Assembly (NCBI RefSeq): GCF_009647655.1
Contig: NZ_WJFD01000006.1
Coordinates: 270,139 to 334,138, forward strand
Direction of reading: 5' to 3'
Source: Chitinophaga sp. SYP-B3965
Lineage (GTDB): Bacteria > Bacteroidota > Bacteroidia > Chitinophagales > Chitinophagaceae
Length of the DNA: 64,000 bases
Shown: positions 45,543-53,307 of the stretch, piece after piece
Layout: every line of letters starts with the position of its first letter
Numbering within the stretch: position 1 is the first letter of the stretch
Notes under the pieces: generated by a model
What the model was told of the DNA's origin: nothing
The model's database searches: none
The model's input: the letters and a program-made list of their open reading frames with translations, nothing else
Program-made: the position numbers and the translations under genes

Positions 45543-45941
45543 AATAGCTTAAATTTCTTTACATCTCATACTATGTTTCTCGAGGCTGACGTTATATACC
45601 GGCAAATACATTTTTTCCGGTGGTGGAATTTCACTGTTGTGGGTAATCTGCTCAGGCAGGATAGCCCTTTTCTCCCTCTTTAGACGCTTAACTCCTTCTA
45701 TTCCAAACGTTTACTGAACGTCAATGACTCTAAATAATAATATGTAACAAACTGGTATTAACTGCACCAGATAGCAAATGTATAATATTTATAATATTAA
45801 TGCAAATAATAATTTACGATAATTTATATGTATATTAAGTAGTTACTCCCCGGGAGAGGCCCATTTAATTAAAATAGGGGTAATGAGAAAGCATTATGTA
45901 AAAAGTAGAAATAAAGGTAGATTTGCCAAAAATTTACTGGA
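45543..45941. promoter_or_regulatory. 399-bp intergenic region between giant adhesin and ahcY
   Basis: This very AT-rich divergent promoter region has one clear -7 box for ahcY: TAGATTTG at 45918-45925, leaving a leader of about 10 bases. No known riboswitch motif (SAH or SAM) was recognisable. The promoter of the adhesin operon is not evident by eye. Confidence 0.45.
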
Positions 45942-47270
45942 ATGTCCACAATTGCTAAATCCAAAATTGATTTGAGCCTCAAATACAAAGTTAAAGACAT
46001 GTCTTTGGCAGAGTGGGGTCGCAAAGAAATAGAACTGGCGGAAGCCGAAATGCCGGGTTTGATGGCCCTGCGCGAAGAGTATGGTAAATCTCAGCCCCTG
46101 AAAGGTGCGCGTATTGCCGGTTGCCTTCACATGACCATCCAAACAGCTGTTTTGATCGAAACCCTGGTTGCCCTGGGTGCAGAGGTACAATGGAGCTCCT
46201 GCAATATCTTCTCTACGCAAGACCACGCTGCTGCTGCTATTGCTGCTGCAGGTATCCCGGTTTATGCATGGAAAGGTCTGAACGAGGAAGATTTTAACTG
46301 GTGCATTGAACAAACCCTGTTCTTTGGCAGTACAGATCGTCCTTTGAACATGATCCTTGATGACGGTGGTGACCTGACCAACATGGTTTTTGACGTTTAC
46401 CCTGAACTGATCCAGCATATTAAAGGCCTTAGCGAAGAAACTACTACCGGCGTTCACCGTCTGTATGAGAGAATGAAAGCCGGCACTTTACCAATGCCTG
46501 CTATCAATATCAACGACTCCGTTACTAAGTCCAAATTCGATAACAAATATGGTTGCCGCGAATCCTGCGTAGATGCTATCCGTCGTGCTACGGATGTAAT
46601 GATTGCAGGTAAGGTTGCTGTTGTTGCTGGTTTTGGTGATGTGGGTAAAGGTTCTGCCGAGTCTCTCGCTGGCGCCGGTGCCCGTGTTATTGTAACTGAA
46701 ATTGACCCGATCTGTGCGCTGCAGGCTGCTATGGAAGGTTACGAAGTAAAGAAGATGTCTGATGCTGTAAAAGAAGCAGACATTATCGTAACTACCACTG
46801 GTTGCCGTGATATCATCACCGGCGAACACTTCAAAGCGATGAAAGATAAAGCCATCGTTTGTAACATCGGTCACTTCGATATCGAAATTGATGTTTCCTG
46901 GTTGAACACCAACTACGGACATACTAAAGTGGAGATCAAACCACAGGTTGACAAATATACCATTGATGGTAAAGATGTGATCCTGCTGGCTGAAGGCCGC
47001 CTGGTGAACCTGGGTTGCGCTACTGGTCACCCTTCATTTGTGATGAGTAACTCCTTCACTAACCAAACACTCGCTCAGCTTGAACTGTGGTTAAACACAG
47101 AGAACTACGAGAACAAGGTGTATGTACTGCCTAAACACCTGGATGAGAAAGTAGCCCGCCTGCATCTGAAAAAGATCGGCGTTGAGCTGGATGTGCTTAC
47201 CAATGCACAATCTTCTTACCTGGGTATTCCGGCTGAAGGTCCGTTCAAACCTGAATACTATCGTTACTAG
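45942..47270 (+). CDS. ahcY: Adenosylhomocysteinase
   Basis: This 442-residue enzyme hydrolyses S-adenosylhomocysteine to adenosine and homocysteine in the methyl cycle. It has the family start (AEWGRKEIELAEAEMPGLM), substrate residues HMTIQTAVLIETL and NIFSTQDHAAAAIA, and the NAD-binding fold VAVVAGFGDVGKGSAESLAG. Later conserved segments are CNIGHFDIEIDVSWL, LAEGRLVNLGCATGHPSFVMS and C-terminal FKPEYYRY with the cofactor-contacting Lys/Tyr. Length is normal. It is monocistronic with a strong terminator at 47300. Confidence 0.98.
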   Translation: MSTIAKSKIDLSLKYKVKDMSLAEWGRKEIELAEAEMPGLMALREEYGKSQPLKGARIAGCLHMTIQTAVLIETLVALGAEVQWSSCNIFSTQDHAAAAIAAAGIPVYAWKGLNEEDFNWCIEQTLFFGSTDRPLNMILDDGGDLTNMVFDVYPELIQHIKGLSEETTTGVHRLYERMKAGTLPMPAININDSVTKSKFDNKYGCRESCVDAIRRATDVMIAGKVAVVAGFGDVGKGSAESLAGAGARVIVTEIDPICALQAAMEGYEVKKMSDAVKEADIIVTTTGCRDIITGEHFKAMKDKAIVCNIGHFDIEIDVSWLNTNYGHTKVEIKPQVDKYTIDGKDVILLAEGRLVNLGCATGHPSFVMSNSFTNQTLAQLELWLNTENYENKVYVLPKHLDEKVARLHLKKIGVELDVLTNAQSSYLGIPAEGPFKPEYYRY

Positions 47271-47299
47271 TAGATCTGAAAGATCTGATAATATCGCAG

Positions 47300-47327
47300 G
47301 AAAAGCAGCCCCAGTGGGCTGCTTTTC
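47300..47327 (+). terminator. ahcY terminator
   Basis: A perfect 12-bp stem GAAAAGCAGCCC / GGGCTGCTTTTC with loop CAGT, 29 bases after the ahcY stop codon. The A/T ends give a T-run on the + strand. Confidence 0.85.
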
Positions 47328-47330
47328 TGA

Positions 47331-47413
47331 TTATAAGGCTGTAGGCTTATAATGGGTTAATATAAGGTTATAGGCTTATAATGGTGCATTATAAGGTTAA
47401 AGGCTTATATTTG
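47331..47413 (+). promoter_or_regulatory. Three phased palindromes over the SatD promoter
   Basis: Three 22-base imperfect palindromes of the form TTATAAGGNTNNAGGCTTATAA lie at 47331-47352, 47360-47381 and 47389-47410, each 29 bases from the next. The third overlaps the -7 box TATATTTG (47406-47413) of the gene at 47423. The placement is that of a repressor operator array. Confidence 0.75.
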
Positions 47414-47422
47414 TGGTAGCCA

Positions 47423-48052
47423 ATGAAAAAGCAAGCAGCCGTTATTACCGGCGACATCATTCAATCCTCTCTGCTGAAAGCCTCCAGGCGTAAGCGTCTC
47501 CAGCAAATACTGGAAAGGGTTTTCATGACAATACAGGAAAAGGATGTTAGTTTCGAGGCAGAGCAATACCGGGGAGACAGTTTTCAGGCGGTATTCATTC
47601 AAAAACCTGAACTGGCCCTGTATAGCAGCCTCTTATTGCTGGCATGGCTGCGCAAAGAGGATTTTAAGGTACGCCTGGCCATTGGTACAGGAGATATCAC
47701 TTTCACTTCCAAAAAAATTGTTACCTCAGATGGTACGGCCTTTCAACATTCAGGCCCCTACCTGGATGAGCTGAAGAAAAAGAACGGACTCATCTCTATT
47801 GTTAGCCCCCATTCCGTTGTTAACCAGGAATGGGCTATTCACAGCCAGGTGCTTTCTTACCTCATAGAGCGCTGGAGTGCTCCGCAGGCAGAAGCCATAC
47901 TGGAACAACTAAACGGACTTACACAATTGCAAACCGCCGAGAAGCTGAAGATCCGCCAGCCCGCCGTTAATCAAAGATTGCAGGCAGCAGGATGGCATGT
48001 AGCCACCATGATCATCAGCCGGTTTGAGTTGCAGATCTCATCCTTGTTTTAA
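47423..48052 (+). CDS. SatD-family protein with C-terminal helix-turn-helix
   Basis: This 209-residue protein belongs to the SatD family: VITGDIIQSSLLK, an RGDSFQAVF strand (YRGDSFQAVFIQKPEL), RLAIGTGDITF and a nucleotidyl-cyclase-like pattern in the first 130 residues. The C-terminal 60 residues form an HTH (NGLTQLQTAEKLKIRQPAVNQRLQAAGWH). It is probably a DNA-binding regulator, and the three palindromes in its promoter suggest autoregulation. It lies 14 bases before the DUF3307 gene. The function of SatD proteins is poorly known. Confidence 0.82.
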   Translation: MKKQAAVITGDIIQSSLLKASRRKRLQQILERVFMTIQEKDVSFEAEQYRGDSFQAVFIQKPELALYSSLLLLAWLRKEDFKVRLAIGTGDITFTSKKIVTSDGTAFQHSGPYLDELKKKNGLISIVSPHSVVNQEWAIHSQVLSYLIERWSAPQAEAILEQLNGLTQLQTAEKLKIRQPAVNQRLQAAGWHVATMIISRFELQISSLF

Positions 48053-48066
48053 AAAAACCATATCAC

Positions 48067-48801
48067 ATGATGCTATTACTGATCAAGTGGCTATGTGCCC
48101 ACCTTATTGGCGATTTCGCGCTCCAGACCACCCGTTTTGTGCAACACAAACGGCGTCACAAAGCAGCCTCTCCTTATCTTTATATTCATTGCCTCCTGCA
48201 TGGTATACTGATCTATGTTTTCACCGGCTGGTGGGATCAATGGATCATTCCGATGATCGTAGCGGTCTCCCATTTCGCGATAGACTGGTGGAAGGTATAC
48301 CAGAAGGACAATGCCCGGAACTTCATCATTGACCAGGCTTTGCATTTACTGGTATTACTGGTATTGTGGATCCAGGTATCTACCGGATGGACCAGTGTGC
48401 TTCCTTTTCTCTCTGCTATCCTGGAAAATAAGGCGGTGTGGACCATCCTGCTGGGGTATGCCGCCGTGGTATGGCCTATTTCTTTCCTGCTGGGATTTGC
48501 CACCAAACGCTGGCGGGACCAGGTGGCGGATGCAAGGCTTACCAACAGCAAAGCTTCCCTTAGTGAGGCCGGAAAATGGATCGGTATTTTTGAGAGGGCA
48601 CTGGTGCTTACTTTTATTATCACGAACCATTATGAAGGCATCGGTTTCCTGATCGCAGCCAAATCCATTCTGCGTTTTAATGATCTGAAGGACAATGAGA
48701 ACCGCAGGGAAACGGAATACATCCTTATTGGTACGCTGATGAGCTTTTCTGCCTCTATTTTTATAGGGCTTTTTGTAGAACTCTTATTGCAGTATCAGTA
48801 A
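48067..48801 (+). CDS. DUF3307 integral membrane protein
   Basis: This 244-residue protein has about six hydrophobic segments. It opens with LIKWLCAHLIGDFALQTTRFVQHKRRHK and has conserved His/Asp in SHFAIDWWKV, the DUF3307 signature. The function is unknown. It is encoded just after the SatD-like gene, a pairing recurrent in Bacteroidota, suggesting that SatD controls it. Confidence 0.85.
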   Translation: MMLLLIKWLCAHLIGDFALQTTRFVQHKRRHKAASPYLYIHCLLHGILIYVFTGWWDQWIIPMIVAVSHFAIDWWKVYQKDNARNFIIDQALHLLVLLVLWIQVSTGWTSVLPFLSAILENKAVWTILLGYAAVVWPISFLLGFATKRWRDQVADARLTNSKASLSEAGKWIGIFERALVLTFIITNHYEGIGFLIAAKSILRFNDLKDNENRRETEYILIGTLMSFSASIFIGLFVELLLQYQ

Positions 48802-48834
48802 TGAAAATTGAAATCGTTGGCGTAATTTTGCGGA

Positions 48835-49566
48835 ATGACGAAGCTGAGTGTTAACATCAACAAGTTTGCCACACTGCGCAATGCACGCGGTGGTAACCTG
48901 CCGGATCTTTTACAGGTAGCAAAAGACTGTGAACGATTTGGCGCTGACGGTATTACGGTACATCCCAGGCCGGATGAACGCCATATCCGTTTCCAGGATG
49001 TAAGGGATCTGAAACCTATCGTTACCACTGAATTTAATATTGAGGGATATCCTTCGAAGGATTTTATGGACCTGGTACTGGCGGTGAAACCACACCAGTG
49101 CACCCTTGTTCCTGACCCCCCCGGAGCTATAACTTCCAACACCGGCTGGGATACAGTGCAATACCAGTCTTTCCTCAAAGACGTGATCAGCTCACTCAAA
49201 AAGGCAGGCATCAGGGTTTCTGTTTTCCTCAATCCGGACATCAGCAAAGTGGAAGGTGCAAAATCTGCCGGTGCAGACCGTATTGAGCTTTATACAGGCC
49301 CTTACGCAGAGGAATACACGAAATCCCGCACCCAGCCACAGAACTTCCGTTTATTCAACGATTACAAGAATACCGCCAAAGAGGCTTCCGCCATTGGACT
49401 GGAATTAAATGCCGGCCATGACCTGAACCTGGATAACCTCCGGTTCTTCAAACTGCATATTCCGCAACTGAAGGAAGTATCTATTGGCCACGCACTGGTG
49501 GCAGATGCCATTTACCTTGGACTGGAAAATACCATCCAGCTCTATAAGCGGCTTTTGATCGATTAA
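48835..49566 (+). CDS. pdxJ: Pyridoxine 5'-phosphate synthase
   Basis: This 243-residue TIM-barrel enzyme condenses 3-amino-1-hydroxyacetone phosphate with DXP to make pyridoxine phosphate. Family motifs: LSVNINKFATLRNARGGN, ITVHPRPDERHI, TEFNIEG, CTLVPDPPGAITSNTGWD, GADRIELYTGPYA, ELNAGHDLN, and EVSIGHALVADAIYLGLE. Length is typical. It uses DXP, the product upstream of Dxr, but is not linked to dxr in this window. Confidence 0.97.
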   Translation: MTKLSVNINKFATLRNARGGNLPDLLQVAKDCERFGADGITVHPRPDERHIRFQDVRDLKPIVTTEFNIEGYPSKDFMDLVLAVKPHQCTLVPDPPGAITSNTGWDTVQYQSFLKDVISSLKKAGIRVSVFLNPDISKVEGAKSAGADRIELYTGPYAEEYTKSRTQPQNFRLFNDYKNTAKEASAIGLELNAGHDLNLDNLRFFKLHIPQLKEVSIGHALVADAIYLGLENTIQLYKRLLID

Positions 49567-49597
49567 AAAAAGGCGGGAAGTGATTCCCGCCTTTTTT
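49565..49597. terminator. Bidirectional terminator, pdxJ / ABC permease
   Basis: A GGCGGGAA / TTCCCGCC stem with loop GTGA is flanked by A-run and T-run, between the convergent pdxJ and ABC permease genes. Confidence 0.88.
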
Positions 49598-49599
49598 AT

Positions 49600-51288
49600 T
49601 TAGTTCGTTTCCAGTCTCTCCCACCCTGTTTCCCGGTACTTTGTATACAAGAGGTACAATGCCGCAAAGGACATCAGGCCGAAAATAGCTACCAGCCAGA
49701 TATAACCTGCAATAAAATAATGCCCCAGACCAATTGTAAAGGGGATGATCAGGATGAGCATTCCTTTAATGAAGGTACCGGCACTTTGCTTGATATTTAG
49801 TTCAGCTGAAAAGGGAAACCTCCGCAGGTATAAAAATGCGAAGCATAGATTAATAGCTACTACATTAAAGAAACCAAGCGCCAGGTCCGGCAGGATCTTC
49901 AGCCCCCATACCCACAGGGAGAAAGCAGAGAGCAGTAAATAGAATGGTACAAAGAATTTCACGAGGGATGCTTTGAAAGCACCCATCAATAAAGGCCCTG
50001 GTGAATCAAGCGGTGCGGCGAAATATACCCAGGCGCTTTTATACTTATCAGAATATACGAGGTTGCTGATAGCGGTGATAAAAGCAAAGCTGCTGCTATA
50101 GATCAGGAACACGAACATCTTCGTTTCCGGCAATTGTTTCCAGGCCTCTCCTACGGATGCATGTTTACCGGTAAAAAAGAAGTAGATGAAATAGATCACC
50201 ACATAAGCCAGGGAAGGATATACTTTCAGCTTAAACTCACGGCTGCGGCCGGTGATCAGCCATACCAGTTCAAAAGACAATTGCTCATGACCACCGTTCG
50301 TAAGTAAACGGGCGAAACGTTTGTACCAGGGCGTCCCTGAAGAAGCAACCGCTGCAGGAGAAGGCAAACCACCATCCGTTCCGCTACCACCCAGCATGGC
50401 CAGCTTCCTGTTAAAGCTGGGTGCAAATACTTTGATCACCAGCCAGAGGCTGGCAAAAGGAACGATGAATGATAAGGCGATGAAAATTAAGTACTGCGGT
50501 GTATAGATGCCGTCTGTAACAGCCTGCCAGGCGCCGGCAAACCAGGTAATGGGGATCAGGTTCAGCCAGGTGTGATCTGCCAGTTTTATATCATCCAGGT
50601 TTACATTCTTCAACATCCGCGGCGCCAGGTACACAATGGCGAATATAGATATGGAGAGGATCATCTGTATGTAATTCAGCAACTCCTTAAACCGCTGTGG
50701 CGTGGTTAATTGTAAGGCCACCAGGTACACCGCATTGATGAGGAAGATGCTCAGGATGCATAATAAAAACGCGAGTATCACAAACCATATCGCAGAGATC
50801 ACCCCTGTTTCAACTAAAAGGAATACGAGCACCGGCAGCATCATGGGCACCACTATCTTGGAGATATGGATCACAATGTGCATCATGCGGGATACCACTA
50901 CTGTTTTATCATTCACCGGTTTGGGAAGGATCACGAAATTATCTTTCACATCTATCAGCACACTTGTAAAATCCGCGATCAGCGTGGTGGACATCATCAT
51001 CATGAATAAAGAGAACCATATCAGCATTTGCAGGAAATGATCCTTCGCAATGAAGAAAGCATAGAGATAAAATATGCCCATCACAAAGGACATAATGATC
51101 ACGCCCCAGGAGCCATATTTTATCGGTTTCTTCTTCTGTTGCTGCCGTGCCTGCGTGTAAGCGTTAGGCCGGCGGTCATCCATCATGAGCTTTACTTCCA
51201 GGATGGCCCTCAGCTGTTCCACATCTACCCCCAAACGTTTCCAGACGGGATTAAACAGGGAAACCAGGTATAAAAAGAATTTGTTCAT
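49600..51288 (-). CDS. ABC exporter permease, multi-pass membrane protein
   Basis: This 562-residue protein has about 12-14 hydrophobic segments (for example VIIMSFVMGIFYLYAFFIA, ISAIWFVILAFLLCILSIFLI, FAAPLDSPGPLLMGAFKAS). It resembles the large permeases paired with a single ATPase in Bacteroidota. No ATP-binding motif is present. Its ATG is 2 bases after the stop of the ATPase gene, so the two form one transporter. The substrate is unknown. Confidence 0.85.
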   Translation of the reverse strand: MNKFFLYLVSLFNPVWKRLGVDVEQLRAILEVKLMMDDRRPNAYTQARQQQKKKPIKYGSWGVIIMSFVMGIFYLYAFFIAKDHFLQMLIWFSLFMMMMSTTLIADFTSVLIDVKDNFVILPKPVNDKTVVVSRMMHIVIHISKIVVPMMLPVLVFLLVETGVISAIWFVILAFLLCILSIFLINAVYLVALQLTTPQRFKELLNYIQMILSISIFAIVYLAPRMLKNVNLDDIKLADHTWLNLIPITWFAGAWQAVTDGIYTPQYLIFIALSFIVPFASLWLVIKVFAPSFNRKLAMLGGSGTDGGLPSPAAVASSGTPWYKRFARLLTNGGHEQLSFELVWLITGRSREFKLKVYPSLAYVVIYFIYFFFTGKHASVGEAWKQLPETKMFVFLIYSSSFAFITAISNLVYSDKYKSAWVYFAAPLDSPGPLLMGAFKASLVKFFVPFYLLLSAFSLWVWGLKILPDLALGFFNVVAINLCFAFLYLRRFPFSAELNIKQSAGTFIKGMLILIIPFTIGLGHYFIAGYIWLVAIFGLMSFAALYLLYTKYRETGWERLETN

Positions 51289-51290
51289 GG

Positions 51291-52070
51291 TTAACTGTTT
51301 TGATTCCCTAATGCATGAATAAATGCATCTGCTGCACCGGAGAAACCTTCCTTACCGGTAAGGTTGGCAAATACTTTTTCGAGCGTATCTCCTTCAGATT
51401 GTTTCAACTGTTCAAACGTACCATCTGCCACAATACTTCCTTCATTGATCAGTACGATCCTGTCTGATACTTTTTCCACTACGTCCATCATGTGAGAGCA
51501 ATAGAAAATGGTCTTACCTTCTTTTTTCAACAGGGAGAGGATCTCTTTCACAATGATCACGGCGTTGGCATCCAGCCCTGAGAGCGGTTCATCCAGCACT
51601 ACGATCTGCGGGTTATGCAACAGGCCGGAAGTGATCAGTACTTTCTGCTTCATCCCTTTGGAAAAAGTGTCCATCCGCTGATGCCTGTTGTCCATTAATC
51701 CAAAAGCTTCCAGCATACGGGTGGCCCGCTCTTCGATCATGGCATCATCCAGTTTGTAGAGTTTTCCTACAAAGGAGAGGTATTCCATGGGCGTGAGTAC
51801 ATCATATATTTCTGCATTCTCCGGCACGTAACCGATCAATCCTTTAATGGTGAGCGCATCTTTGCGGAGGTCATGCCCCAGTACGGTCACTTCTCCTTCA
51901 AAGTCGCTTAGCAAACCGATCAGTATTTTTACCGTAGTAGATTTACCGGCCCCGTTCGGACCAATGTAACCAATGATCTGGCCGGGATAAACTTCCAGGT
52001 TGATGCCTTTCAGCACCTGCTTTTCACCATAACTTTTTCTAAGCTCCCTGATAGAGATAATAGGCTGCAT
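51291..52070 (-). CDS. ABC transporter ATP-binding protein
   Basis: This 259-residue ATPase has Walker A GPNGAGKST, the Q-loop region GYVPENAEIY, signature TFSKGMKQKVL, Walker B IVVLDEPLSGLD and switch His in FYCSHMMD. The start is set at ATG 52070 (MQPIISIREL); the upstream ATG at 52109 would overlap the porQ stop. It lies 10 bases downstream of porQ and 2 bases upstream of the permease, suggesting one operon. Confidence 0.93.
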   Translation of the reverse strand: MQPIISIRELRKSYGEKQVLKGINLEVYPGQIIGYIGPNGAGKSTTVKILIGLLSDFEGEVTVLGHDLRKDALTIKGLIGYVPENAEIYDVLTPMEYLSFVGKLYKLDDAMIEERATRMLEAFGLMDNRHQRMDTFSKGMKQKVLITSGLLHNPQIVVLDEPLSGLDANAVIIVKEILSLLKKEGKTIFYCSHMMDVVEKVSDRIVLINEGSIVADGTFEQLKQSEGDTLEKVFANLTGKEGFSGAADAFIHALGNQNS

Positions 52071-52080
52071 ATGTATAATT

Positions 52081-53166
52081 TTAAAGCGGTCCGTCCGGTT
52101 TCCAGCCAATGCGGTCCCCGAACTTCCCTAAGCCCATCCACTGATTCAATGGCAGACTGATCCCAAGATGATTAAACGCAACGGTACGCTGATACCAGGA
52201 GCGTGCAAAACGTAATTGTATTTTATTCACGATCACCCCGATGCCTAAAGAAAAACCGCTTAATCCCTGTTGGGACATCATGGCCAGTTCTTTCCGCCGC
52301 AGGTGATTATAAGCTGCTGTTAATTCCACATACTTCCCTACTTCAAACTGGGCAGCCAGTACAAAGTGCCGGAAGATCTTATCGACAGTTCCGCTTCCTC
52401 TGCTGGTGGTATCTCCATTCTCAATCACGGTACCATCTTCAAAACCGGGATCTGCGTACCGGATATCAAACTGGTAAATATGATGCAGGGTGGCGGATAA
52501 TTGTAAGGGTATATGTGCGAGCCTTTTGGAGATACCTATCTGCAGATCAAAAGGTAAGGGTTCCTTTTCTCCGGCACCGTCATAAGTAGAAAACTGCGTA
52601 CCCATATTCTTTGCTACCAACCCGGCCTGCCAGCCCCTGGCGGTATCCTGGTAAGCAATACCCACATCTGTGCTGATACCGGAGGATTGATATTGCTGGT
52701 AACGGGAATGAATATATTTTACACTCAGCCCGTAATGCCATTTTTCCAGGTATTGCCGGGAAGCGCTGACTTGCCATACAAGATCATTCGGGCGGAAAGT
52801 GCCCATCACATTGCCTGCGGCATCTGTATGGGTGATATCACCATATCCTACATACTGCAAACTGGTGGCAAAGGTAGTAGCTACAGACGGTACATGAAAA
52901 GCAGTGGCTGCATGCAGGTATTTTACACCGGCAAAGTAACTGGCATAATTCACCTGTAGGTGGGTATGCATAGACGGCCGCAATAATGCAGGATTCAGCA
53001 ATGCGAGGGAAAGATCATTATTCTGCTGGCTCACATTCACACCTCCCAAAGCAGTGATCTGCGGGGCAGCCGGCAGATCCAGGAAGGAATATACATTTTT
53101 CCCGCCCAGCACCTGTGCGCTGGCGGAAGAGGATAATAACAGTAATATTAGCAGGTATCGGAGCAC
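52081..53166 (-). CDS. porQ: Type IX secretion system protein PorQ
   Basis: This 361-residue outer membrane beta-barrel protein has a signal peptide (YLLILLLLSSSASAQ). The PorQ pattern is seen in GGKNVYSFLDLPAAPQITALGGVNVS and NPALLRPSMHTHLQVNY. PorQ is needed for the sorting arm of T9SS (attachment complex) and so supports export of the giant adhesin at 33969. It is first of a three-gene operon with an ABC exporter. Confidence 0.9.
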   Translation of the reverse strand: MLRYLLILLLLSSSASAQVLGGKNVYSFLDLPAAPQITALGGVNVSQQNNDLSLALLNPALLRPSMHTHLQVNYASYFAGVKYLHAATAFHVPSVATTFATSLQYVGYGDITHTDAAGNVMGTFRPNDLVWQVSASRQYLEKWHYGLSVKYIHSRYQQYQSSGISTDVGIAYQDTARGWQAGLVAKNMGTQFSTYDGAGEKEPLPFDLQIGISKRLAHIPLQLSATLHHIYQFDIRYADPGFEDGTVIENGDTTSRGSGTVDKIFRHFVLAAQFEVGKYVELTAAYNHLRRKELAMMSQQGLSGFSLGIGVIVNKIQLRFARSWYQRTVAFNHLGISLPLNQWMGLGKFGDRIGWKPDGPL

Positions 53167-53190
53167 GAAAATGAAGATACAAATAACAAC

Positions 53191-53220
53191 AATAAAGCCA
53201 CCCTTGCGGATGGCTTTATT
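53191..53220 (-). terminator. Lon gene terminator
   Basis: AATAAAGCCA (53191-53200) pairs with TGGCTTTATT (53211-53220) around a 10-base loop. It lies 87 bases beyond the lon stop codon and just upstream of the porQ start. Confidence 0.7.
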
Positions 53221-53307
53221 TTAAACCCTTAAACAATCAACATGCGCTCACTTCGCTAAAAGTGAACTTGTGGTAACAAGGTATTCCAGGAATGGATCAC
53301 TTTGTTT

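Noticed and set aside
45543..45941. Possible SAH/SAM riboswitch before ahcY
   Set aside because: No known riboswitch core is recognisable, and the probable -7 box leaves only a leader of about 10 bases.
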